This document shows, piece after piece, positions 18,401 through 25,293 of a stretch of 62,995 nucleotides of DNA. The translations under genes and the position numbers were made by a program. The stretch is from contig JBCBIX010000005.1 in NCBI GenBank assembly GCA_038523965.1, forward strand, positions 1 through 62,995. Direction: 5' to 3'. A model generated the notes under the pieces. It saw nothing but the letters and a program-made list of their open reading frames with translations, did no database searches and was not told where the DNA came from. Each line of letters starts with the position of its first letter. Positions within the stretch are counted from its first letter, which is position 1. This stretch comes from JAJRXG01 sp038523965 (GTDB lineage Bacteria > Bacteroidota > Bacteroidia > Chitinophagales > Saprospiraceae).

Positions 18401-18510
18401 CCGGTACCCGGGCCAGCAACAACCATGACAGGTCCCTCTGTTCGATCTACGGCTTGTCGCTGTTCTGGATTGAGAGCCTGATAGTATTGGTCGAAGTTGG
18501 CCTTATTCAT
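15448..18510 (-). CDS. UvrD/PcrA-type superfamily 1 helicase fused to an Fe-S PD-(D/E)XK nuclease
   Basis: The N-terminal two thirds of this 1020-residue protein is an SF1A helicase: Q-motif LNPEQRQAVDRTEG, Walker A VAGPGTGKTQILAVRI, Walker B FLIDEFQDTNGTQ, motif III VVGDDDQAIYKFQGA, motif V TSHSSKGLEFKKVYAIGV. The C-terminal third is a RecB/AddB-like nuclease: RAVHKALEDIF, then GVLDHVAIHDG and VTDFKTANP as the D-x-K core. A Cys in LKCPITFYYE together with CDDENCRWC at the very end gives the four-Cys arrangement of Fe-S nucleases. It is likely a DNA end-processing or repair enzyme, first gene of the leftward mgsA-uvrC-rsmA-yqeY run. Confidence 0.9.
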   Translation of the reverse strand: MNKANFDQYYQALNPEQRQAVDRTEGPVMVVAGPGTGKTQILAVRIAKILLETDTQAHNILCLTYTDAGTIAMRQRLVQIIGPDAHRVNIYTFHALCNQVIQDNLGHFSSFRAMEPITDLERAELYKSFMRDLPSDHLLKTLKTDPQYQIRRLQNLFSLMKKESYTLSEINQAISEHLDERRNSPELLYKRAGKGFKKGDFKQKEFDKIVNKMEQLRAGAELFESFQQKMTDAGRYDYDDMLLLVAKALEDDEDLLADYQERFQYFLIDEFQDTNGTQKKIVDLLVSFWIDEPNVFVVGDDDQAIYKFQGANLGNIEDFRRQYNPHIVVLTKNYRSSQHILDASRTLIEYNKERLAAQPDFPIAKTLEAKGRYKSDDQKVLIKSYANTTQEQSSIVEEIVAAHARGDQLSEIAVLYHQHKQVEKLTEVLASKGVPLFIRRKVNILEIPLVKNLISIMTYISDTYEVKGYTDRALFELMHYPYFGLEASDITRIVWARRSQEDTDQHHAPLSTLIRSQELLEQAGVSQPRSVLRLANCLDDLVGMVSSTTLQVFFQELINRLGILDYILTQAERSWPLQVVSTLFDFIKDETTKKPDLTLNSFLTMVELMKTNAISLPVHKVSGAADGVQFITSHSSKGLEFKKVYAIGVNKNQWEGRRKNSRSFTYPPGINGDVDSNEEDERRLLFVTMTRAEQELVISYGNANEKDKKIEPSAFITEFKDHPSVQVDVVESEENRATDFQMHWLKTRTPEPVHIERELVDRRLQGFQLSVTALNKYLKCPITFYYENILKVPTARTKFMGYGRAVHKALEDIFSDVNGGKALSQEQLLSYFDMGMKGHRAHFTQDEYQDMTEYGHQQLGRYFDHRLQGPFDAKQYALEATISGVEVAGIPIKGVLDHVAIHDGYVEVTDFKTANPTNQKTKKNLKSGGEYWRQMVFYQMLCDADRSRGWHMTRGYMDFVEWDKTGEEFISVPFVISPHDIATVTDEMTTAWAAIHNYEFEQGCDDENCRWCNFMKLIRK

Positions 18511-18614
18511 GTTGCTCCGATTGGATCATATGCCAAATATCCATCATATCAGACCTCCAAGGCCTGGTTTACCGAGACAACTTATCTGCGAGGACCCACA
18601 TTAATAACGAGAGC

Positions 18615-20207
18615 ATGAAACGATTCACCCAGCTGTACAAAGAGATAGATGCGAGTACCAAAACCAATGTAAAATTGGGAGCATTGGTCGACTATCTCCA
18701 GAATGCCCCTGAGGAGGATCGTCTATGGGCCATCGCCCTGTTCACCCATCGGCGGCCGAAAAGAACTATTAAGACTAATCTGCTACGTGCCTGGGCGGCC
18801 GAGGCCGCAGGTTTATCTACCTGGTTATTCGAAGAGAGTTATCATGTCGTTGGGGATCTGGCAGAAACAATCAGCTTGATCCTACCCGACCCTTCACAAC
18901 AGCTGGAGTACTCCCTTTCAGAATGGATCGGTCAAATCATGGGCCAAAAGGATCGTGACGAAGCAGATAAGAGGTCCTTCGTCTTGGACGCCTGGGCAGG
19001 TCTCAATAAAGACGAGCGATTTTTATTCAATAAATTGATCACAGGTGGTTTCCGCATCGGTGTCTCACAGAAGATGATCACAAAGGCCATCAGTCGTGTG
19101 ATTAACGAGGACGAAAACAAGGTCGCTCACCGCCTTATGGGGGACTGGTCCCCAACGACAACTACCTACCATGATCTGCTCGTGGATACGGACTGGAGTA
19201 CCGATCACAGCAAGCCCTATCCTTTTTATCTGGCCTATGCTCTCGAAGAAGACATTGCCACTCTTGGTGACCCGAGAGCGTGGCAAGCGGAGTGGAAGTG
19301 GGATGGAATTCGCTCTCAACTCATCCGCCGCAACAACGAATTGTTCCTCTGGTCTCGAGGCGAAGAGTTAGTGACCGATAAGTATCCAGAGTTCCATTCG
19401 CTGCAGGAGATCGACACACCAGATTTTGTCATAGACGGAGAATTACTGGTCTGGAAAGACGGTGCCATCCAGCCTTTTGGAGATCTCCAGAAGCGCATTG
19501 GGCGCAAGACCGTCGGTAAAAAGATACTAAAGGACTACCCTGTAGCCATCTATGCCTATGATCTACTCGAATATGATGGTGTCGATCTGCGTGAACACTC
19601 GATGGAACGTCGCCGAGAAGTCCTCAATTCGGTCATTAGTGAGATCCAAAAACATGCCCCAGATCTCCTTCACTTATCTCCTATTGCGTCATATGAGTCC
19701 TGGGCCGAGCTAACCAAACTTCGAGAACAATCTCGGGCTATGAAGGCAGAAGGGTTTATGCTAAAAGCCAAATCCGGTACTTACAAGAGTGGTCGCCGTC
19801 GTGGTGAGTGGTGGAAGTGGAAAGTCGACCCATATACAGTGGATGCTGTAATGCTCTATGCACAGCGGGGACACGGACGCAGATCAAATTTGTTCACAGA
19901 TTTCACCTTCGCTGTCTGGAAGGATGACGAGACACTTGTGCCATTTACAAAAGCCTACTCAGGCTTAACAGATAAGGAGTTTGGAGAGGTAACTCGTTGG
20001 GTCAACAAGAATACTATTGAGAGGTTTGGCCCGGTCCGATCTGTAAATCCCGAACTGGTCTTTGAGCTTGCATTCGAAGGAATCAACAAATCAAGTCGAC
20101 ACAAATCTGGTATCGCCTTGCGATTCCCCAGGATCAAACGGTGGCGTCGTGACAAGCCAGCGACTGAGGCCAATAGACTAACTGATTTACTCGAGTTGCT
20201 GGAATAA
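18615..20207 (+). CDS. ATP-dependent DNA ligase
   Basis: The 530-residue enzyme seals nicks using ATP. The adenylation site is EWKWDGIRSQL, where the Lys forms the AMP adduct (motif I, KxDG). FVIDGELLVW is motif III, GFMLKAKSGTYKSG motif IV, and WWKWKVDP motif V. An N-terminal alpha-helical DNA-binding domain (residues 1-200) precedes the catalytic core, as in the archaeal-type bacterial ligases linked to DNA damage response. In many bacteria this ligase is encoded beside an exonuclease, a DExH helicase and a metallophosphoesterase, but none of those is here. It starts 104 bp from the divergent helicase-nuclease gene. Confidence 0.93.
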   Translation: MKRFTQLYKEIDASTKTNVKLGALVDYLQNAPEEDRLWAIALFTHRRPKRTIKTNLLRAWAAEAAGLSTWLFEESYHVVGDLAETISLILPDPSQQLEYSLSEWIGQIMGQKDRDEADKRSFVLDAWAGLNKDERFLFNKLITGGFRIGVSQKMITKAISRVINEDENKVAHRLMGDWSPTTTTYHDLLVDTDWSTDHSKPYPFYLAYALEEDIATLGDPRAWQAEWKWDGIRSQLIRRNNELFLWSRGEELVTDKYPEFHSLQEIDTPDFVIDGELLVWKDGAIQPFGDLQKRIGRKTVGKKILKDYPVAIYAYDLLEYDGVDLREHSMERRREVLNSVISEIQKHAPDLLHLSPIASYESWAELTKLREQSRAMKAEGFMLKAKSGTYKSGRRRGEWWKWKVDPYTVDAVMLYAQRGHGRRSNLFTDFTFAVWKDDETLVPFTKAYSGLTDKEFGEVTRWVNKNTIERFGPVRSVNPELVFELAFEGINKSSRHKSGIALRFPRIKRWRRDKPATEANRLTDLLELLE

Positions 20208-20234
20208 CTCATTCCCAGATATAGAGGAATTTGG

Positions 20235-20930
20235 TTAGAGACTATGGTGGAGACTAATCTGTGCTTGACCCTTGCTCCAGTTATCGGTGGTTTGTTTCAT
20301 CCATCCTCCCTGCACTCTTAAGTTGGCTGCAAGGCTGTATCCGAGACCGACATAGGTTCGATTTCTGTCAAAGACTTCCACTTGCCGATCATCGCCGATA
20401 TCTCTCTGTCCATTGATGAAGATTTCGTTGTACAAGGCCAGGTATACCGCTCCTCGTTCAAGAGACTCTTTATTAAAAGGAACATTGAGGAAGAGATTAT
20501 ACCTGAATCGAGTTCTTGTGTCCTGATTTGCCACCCATCGCTGTTCATATCGAAATCGGTGAGTCAGTAGAAACCGACCTCCTACTCGTTGTGATAGAAG
20601 AGCCTCTTGGTAGACCCTGTTCTCGTGTGATGTATTTGTGCTTTCGCCAAATGTGCCACTCGTTATACTGGCATATCCAAGTGTTAGGAGCAGATGATCA
20701 TCTGCTTTATAGGTTGCTCCGGTCCGAAGTAAAATTTGTTCGAGATCACTACCCGCATTCCAGTACCTAAACTGATAATCACCTTGTATCCCAAACTTGC
20801 TGTTGTTGAATTTCTTATTGACGAAATACATGTACCATGCACCGAGTTGACCTTCGTCGATCTCCTGAGCGGAGGCACTATATGTACTGCATAATGTGAG
20901 GACTGTGAGAAGTAGCAGCGTTTTTTTCAT
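20235..20930 (-). CDS. DUF2490 family outer-membrane-like protein
   Basis: This 231-residue exported protein has a clear signal peptide (KKTLLLLTVLTLCSTYSASA). The mature part is a series of amphipathic strands (GIQGDYQFRYW; RFRYEQRWV; RFRYNLFLNVPF; YVGLGYSLAANLRVQGGW) as expected for a small beta-barrel. The pattern fits DUF2490, common in Bacteroidota and functionally undefined. The frame extends upstream to 21083, but the signal peptide begins at ATG 20930, so the extension is not translated. It converges with the DNA ligase gene. Confidence 0.75.
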   Translation of the reverse strand: MKKTLLLLTVLTLCSTYSASAQEIDEGQLGAWYMYFVNKKFNNSKFGIQGDYQFRYWNAGSDLEQILLRTGATYKADDHLLLTLGYASITSGTFGESTNTSHENRVYQEALLSQRVGGRFLLTHRFRYEQRWVANQDTRTRFRYNLFLNVPFNKESLERGAVYLALYNEIFINGQRDIGDDRQVEVFDRNRTYVGLGYSLAANLRVQGGWMKQTTDNWSKGQAQISLHHSL

Positions 20931-21107
20931 ACGGTGTTTTTGAAGTGGCTTCCCAGCGGAGCAAAATATAAATGTGAAGGATCTTTGGCAGAGCATAATG
21001 CGTTTACCCCGTTCACGGAGATCACGGATATTGGCGTAAAAACGAGTGCTATTAGGATAAGTTCGGTGCAAATACTTGCTCATGAATCACCTATATAGGA
21101 CATATGG

Positions 21108-21136
21108 CTATCCTATTTCCACCCATCATAGGATAG
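21108..21136. repeat. Inverted repeat in the divergent region before the symporter pair
   Basis: CTATCCTA at 21108-21115 and TAGGATAG at 21129-21136 are perfect 8-nt complements separated by 13 nt. The element lies 65-95 bp upstream of the membrane gene at 21201 and could be an operator or an mRNA hairpin. No T-run follows on either strand. Confidence 0.4.
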
Positions 21137-21200
21137 TCCCGAATAAAAAAAGAGTGGACTCCAGGACCATTGTTACCTTACTACTCTCTGACAAAGTCGT

Positions 21201-21719
21201 ATGAAAGCAATCCATGGCGTCTTGTTGTGCCTAATCGCCCTGCTATGCATTATAGTAGGATTGGCAATTGTTCCTCCTGTCCAGTATGCCACAGGGTTCC
21301 CACATCCTGAGATAAAGGGAATCCTCATTTCGAAGGCAAATATCGATCAACAAGAGACCACCAAGTGGTTAGGTTACTTCTTTGGCCTGGCGATCATCGG
21401 GCTGATGGGATTCCTCATCAGTCATGGAAGTAGGAAGCAAGAAAAACCAACCAAGCTGGGTCGATATATCTGGATCGGAATCATGGCATATGTCTCGGTC
21501 TATTCTGCCATGGTCTTCAGTCACTGGTCATATGTCAGTGAGGACGGTGGAGCCTTCTTCGGGGGGATGCCTATCCCTACTGCCTGGATGATCTTCGGAG
21601 TGTGGTTCGTACCGTTAATCATCATGTTTGGGTTTATCAAAGAGTTCGAGAGTAGCGTCATCTCTGATAAGGAAGTGGCCGACTTCAAGTCATTCCTTCA
21701 GGATCAAAAGAAAGATTAA
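21201..21719 (+). CDS. Four-helix membrane protein coupled to an SSS symporter
   Basis: The 172-residue protein has four hydrophobic segments (VLLCLIALLCIIVGLAIV; YFFGLAIIGLMGFLI; IWIGIMAYVSVYSAMVF; AWMIFGVWFVPLIIMFGFI) and a charged C-terminal tail. I do not recognise the family. Its stop overlaps the start of the symporter gene by one base (TAATG), which implies translational coupling. A role as accessory subunit or stabiliser of that transporter is a reasonable inference but nothing in the sequence proves it. Confidence 0.7.
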   Translation: MKAIHGVLLCLIALLCIIVGLAIVPPVQYATGFPHPEIKGILISKANIDQQETTKWLGYFFGLAIIGLMGFLISHGSRKQEKPTKLGRYIWIGIMAYVSVYSAMVFSHWSYVSEDGGAFFGGMPIPTAWMIFGVWFVPLIIMFGFIKEFESSVISDKEVADFKSFLQDQKKD

Positions 21720-23200
21720 TGGAGGCAAACCGGAATCTGATCATTTTCATCTGTGTCATCGTCTACATGCTTCTCTGCATTGGAGTGGGGATATGGGCGC
21801 TACGCCGTACGAAATCGACACATGATTTTTTTATGGCAGGCAAGTCTCTTGGCGTTTGGGTCTCTGCGTTTGCAGTTTTCTCAACAACCCTAAGTGGCTT
21901 TGGATTCGTAGGTGGACCAGGTTTGGTTTATTCGATGGGGATGAGCAGTTTTTGGATGGTTGTCGTCGCCATCATGGGGTTTAATGTTTCATTTAGCCTC
22001 TTGGGTAAGCGGTTGCGACTGTTTGCTGAGTTGGGTAACTACGTCTCCCTACCTGATGTCGTGTACAAACGATACGGTAATAACACAACTCGTTTGCTTA
22101 TGGCTCTTGCCATAGTCATCGGAGTTGTAGGCTATCTGGCGACACAAGTCTTAGCGATGGCGATTGTCTTGAGAGATATCCTCAATGCTGGCGATTACTT
22201 TGGCCAAGTCAGCCTGGTCACGGCCATGATAATATCATGTTCGATCCTAATCTTCTACAGTGTAACGGGGGGGATAATCGCTTCTGTCTATACCGATATG
22301 GTTCAGGGAGCGATTATGATCGTTGCAGCCGTTTTGGTCTTCATCACAGTGATATTCACATTTGATAATGGCTTGATGGAGATGAATCAAATCATCTATC
22401 AGGATGACCGACAGGCTATCGGGCCATGGGGAACATTAGGTATGATAGGCTCTTTGTCTTGGCTTCTACTCTTTGGACTGGGTGGTGCTGGACAGCCACA
22501 TGTGATAACCAAGCTGATGATGAACAAACGTATCAGTGATGCCAAGAAAATCCTCCCTGTATCGGTGATGGGTTATGTATTCAGTGCGTTGCTGTGGATA
22601 GGAATCGGACTTTGCATGAGAGCGTTAGTCCTTTCTGGAATGCACGAGCCTTTGACGTCTCCTGACCAAGCAGCATCACAGTTTCTGCAGTATTATGCCC
22701 ATCCTCTTTTGGCAGGTATTGTGTTTGCTGGCCTATTCGCGGCGATCATGTCTACTGCGGAGGCCTTTCTGAGTATAGGTACGGCAGCCATTATGCACGA
22801 TATTCCGCAAGGCATCGGGGTGAAGGTCTCCGGTGAACTCAGTGTCGCGCGTATAACGACAGTCGTGCTGACAATTCTCGCCGCCGTATTCGCTGTGAAT
22901 AGCGGCTCACTTATCGCAATGATAGGGGCAATGTCGTGGGGCATATTTGCTGCAGCAGTAGTTCCTGTAGTAACCCTGGGCTTCAACTGGAAGAGGGCTA
23001 CTCCGCTCGCTGCCAATGTGGCCATCGTCGTTAGCTTAGTGATCCATCTTGTGATCAAAGCAATGTCCTGGAACCTCCCCTATCGCATCGATGCTGGAGC
23101 ATTCACACTCATCTTATCGTTGACCATATTCATCTCGATGAGTCTGCTATCAGCCCCTCCTCGACTCGATAAGGAGGTAGAATATGTGATGGATATGTAG
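21719..23200 (+). CDS. Sodium:solute symporter family (SSS) transporter
   Basis: The 493-residue inner-membrane protein has about 13 predicted helices and the SSS layout: the first segment FICVIVYMLLCIGVGIWAL, then SLGVWVSAFAVFSTTLSGFGFVGGPG, including the Ser/Thr residues that line the sodium site, and AGIVFAGLFAAIMSTAEAFL with the second sodium site (STAEA). It is closest in appearance to the pantothenate/proline-type branch, but the substrate cannot be read from sequence. It is co-translated with the small membrane protein in front of it and converges with murA. Confidence 0.88.
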   Translation: MEANRNLIIFICVIVYMLLCIGVGIWALRRTKSTHDFFMAGKSLGVWVSAFAVFSTTLSGFGFVGGPGLVYSMGMSSFWMVVVAIMGFNVSFSLLGKRLRLFAELGNYVSLPDVVYKRYGNNTTRLLMALAIVIGVVGYLATQVLAMAIVLRDILNAGDYFGQVSLVTAMIISCSILIFYSVTGGIIASVYTDMVQGAIMIVAAVLVFITVIFTFDNGLMEMNQIIYQDDRQAIGPWGTLGMIGSLSWLLLFGLGGAGQPHVITKLMMNKRISDAKKILPVSVMGYVFSALLWIGIGLCMRALVLSGMHEPLTSPDQAASQFLQYYAHPLLAGIVFAGLFAAIMSTAEAFLSIGTAAIMHDIPQGIGVKVSGELSVARITTVVLTILAAVFAVNSGSLIAMIGAMSWGIFAAAVVPVVTLGFNWKRATPLAANVAIVVSLVIHLVIKAMSWNLPYRIDAGAFTLILSLTIFISMSLLSAPPRLDKEVEYVMDM

Positions 23201-23221
23201 GCAGTTCTGTTGCCGCTCGAG

Positions 23222-24544
23222 TTAGAGAGTGATTCGCTCAATCTCAGCGCCAATAGCATTCAGTCGACTATCGATCGATTCATATCCCCGGTCGATCTGT
23301 TGGATGTTATGAATGAGACTGCTCCCTTCAGCTGATAGCGCCGCGATTAGTAGTGAAACGCCCGCTCTTATATCTGGAGAGGTCATCTCGATACCTCTCA
23401 AGCGTTGCTGACGGGCAAGACCAATAACCGTCGCTCGATGTGGGTCGCATAGAATGACCTTAGCCCCCATATCTATCAGTTTATCAGTAAAGAAGAGTCG
23501 ACTCTCAAACATCTTTTGATGAATCAGCACACTGCCTTTGGCTTGAGTCGCCACCACAAGTAGAATACTGATCAGGTCTGGCGTAAATCCTGGCCATGGG
23601 GCGTCATAGATCGTCAATATCGACCCATCGATGAATGGCCTCACCTCATAGATGTCCATCTCTGGGATAATGAGGTCATCATCTTGCCATTGGATATCTA
23701 TCCCAAGGGTGCTAAAAACATTCGGAATGATTCCAAGATCAGCTTGACCTGCCCCCTTTATCGTGAGTTTGGATTGGGTCATTGCAGCCAACCCAATGAA
23801 GCTTCCTATCTCGATAAAGTCAGGCATCACTCGAATAGAAGTACCTCCGAGAGAGTCAACACCAGTAATTATGAGCCTATTGGATCCTATTCCTGTGATC
23901 TTAGCTCCCATAGCTTGGAGCATCTGACACAGCTGTTGTAGATAGGGTTCACACGCAGCATTATAGAGCGTGGTCTCACCTGGGGTAAGTACAGCCGCCA
24001 TTACCAGATTGGCAGTGCCGGTAACGGAGATTTCGTCCATAAGGATGTAGTTACCCTTCAGATCTTCTCCCCCTAAGTAGTAGCTGTCACGCTCTTTATC
24101 AAAGTCAAAGTCAGCTCCCAGTTTTTTGAAGCCATTGATGTGTGTATCGATACGTCGGCGTCCAATCTTATCGCCTCCTGGCTTAGGCATGTATGCACGT
24201 CTAAATCGAGCGATCATAGGACCCATTAACATAACTGACCCTCGAATACGCTTTGCCGTACTCTGATAAGATGGACTTGCCAAGTAGTCAAGGTCTATAT
24301 CCACGGCTCGAAACGTATAGGCGTTCGTGGACATACGTGTAATCTCAACTCCTAATCCACGAAGCAGATCAATGAGCCTACGTACATCCAGAATGTCGGG
24401 AACATTAGATATATGAACTTCTTCTTCGGTCAGCAAGACCGCTGAAATAAGCTGAAGAGCCCCATTCTTGGCCCCTTGAGGAGTGATGGATCCAGAGAGC
24501 GTAGCACCGCCAGCTACCCGAAATGATTCGCTTGTACCCGCCAT
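23222..24544 (-). CDS. murA: UDP-N-acetylglucosamine 1-carboxyvinyltransferase
   Basis: The 440-residue enzyme transfers enolpyruvate to UDP-GlcNAc, the first committed step of peptidoglycan synthesis. The family start is seen in GATLSGSITPQGAKNGAL, where Lys-Asn are active-site residues, and the catalytic loop reads MPKPGGDKIGRRRIDTH. The residue that is Cys115 in E. coli is Asp125 here (codon 24170-24172). This substitution is known from naturally fosfomycin-insensitive MurA proteins. The length is slightly above the family norm. It is last in the leftward run glycogen-synthase-like, DUF4270, glmS, DUF4290, murA, so two steps of the UDP-GlcNAc/peptidoglycan route share an operon. Confidence 0.96.
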   Translation of the reverse strand: MAGTSESFRVAGGATLSGSITPQGAKNGALQLISAVLLTEEEVHISNVPDILDVRRLIDLLRGLGVEITRMSTNAYTFRAVDIDLDYLASPSYQSTAKRIRGSVMLMGPMIARFRRAYMPKPGGDKIGRRRIDTHINGFKKLGADFDFDKERDSYYLGGEDLKGNYILMDEISVTGTANLVMAAVLTPGETTLYNAACEPYLQQLCQMLQAMGAKITGIGSNRLIITGVDSLGGTSIRVMPDFIEIGSFIGLAAMTQSKLTIKGAGQADLGIIPNVFSTLGIDIQWQDDDLIIPEMDIYEVRPFIDGSILTIYDAPWPGFTPDLISILLVVATQAKGSVLIHQKMFESRLFFTDKLIDMGAKVILCDPHRATVIGLARQQRLRGIEMTSPDIRAGVSLLIAALSAEGSSLIHNIQQIDRGYESIDSRLNAIGAEIERITL

Positions 24545-24631
24545 GTTATCATGATGATGATGAATAGACGCTAAGTCAAGAAAACTAACTCAGCGACAAA
24601 ACGCTATGAGAACTTGGGTAATCGGCACTTA

Positions 24632-25291
24632 TTATCGTCGTCGTCGGTTGTTGTTGTTTTTTCTACGATTGTTGTTTCGGTTATTTCTGCCTCCGGACTT
24701 GCGGTTATTATTAGTGTTTCGAGGAAGGGGTATGCTGACTTCGATAACATCCTCTTCGGCCAACTTTAATTTACCGCCAGAGATATTTTCAAGATCCTGC
24801 TTGATTACATCATCGCTGACAAAGTGTTCTCGATTCCATGTACGATATGCGACCTTCATGTAACTCGCGATGATCATAATGAACTCATCCTTTTTCTCAC
24901 CATCTTCCATTTCGATGGCCTTAGTGATAAGTTCCTGGACCATGCGACCATAGTGACGGTTCTTCCGCAGATTTGCCGGATACTCGATTTTTAGCGGGTT
25001 GATACTATTCGATTCTGGAGTCGGCTTAGTACCATCTGGAGGTGTTACATCAATATCGTAATCAGCAATTCGAAACAAATGCCGCCACAGCTTCTCCTTG
25101 TAATCAGGGTTGTTACGATCAGCAGGGTTCATCTGATGCATCAGTTCAATTAGCGCATCAGCCATGCGCTGACGTTTTTCGGGATCTTCCTCTTTTCGGA
25201 CGGTGTAGATCATGTTTTGGACGTTGCGTCCATACTCAGAGATGACCAAATGATCCTTCTGAGAGTTGTACTCCATGTTGTGTGTACTCAT
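24632..25291 (-). CDS. DUF4290 family protein with Asn/Arg-rich tail
   Basis: The 219-residue protein has the DUF4290 core (MEYNSQKDHLVISEYGRNVQ; YKEKLWRHLFRIADYDIDV; LRKNRHYGRMVQELI). The final 30 residues are almost entirely Asn and Arg (NNRNNNRRKNNNNRRRR), a basic low-complexity tail that could bind RNA or nucleic acid. The family is nearly confined to Bacteroidota, and its role is undefined. The gene begins 2 nt after glmS and precedes murA, a neighbourhood conserved in the phylum as far as I know. Met6 is an alternative start. Confidence 0.85.
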   Translation of the reverse strand: MSTHNMEYNSQKDHLVISEYGRNVQNMIYTVRKEEDPEKRQRMADALIELMHQMNPADRNNPDYKEKLWRHLFRIADYDIDVTPPDGTKPTPESNSINPLKIEYPANLRKNRHYGRMVQELITKAIEMEDGEKKDEFIMIIASYMKVAYRTWNREHFVSDDVIKQDLENISGGKLKLAEEDVIEVSIPLPRNTNNNRKSGGRNNRNNNRRKNNNNRRRR

Positions 25292-25293
25292 AA

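Noticed and set aside
20931..21083. 51-residue N-terminal extension of the DUF2490 protein
   Set aside because: A standard signal peptide starts at 20930, and a signal peptide cannot sit 51 residues inside an exported protein.
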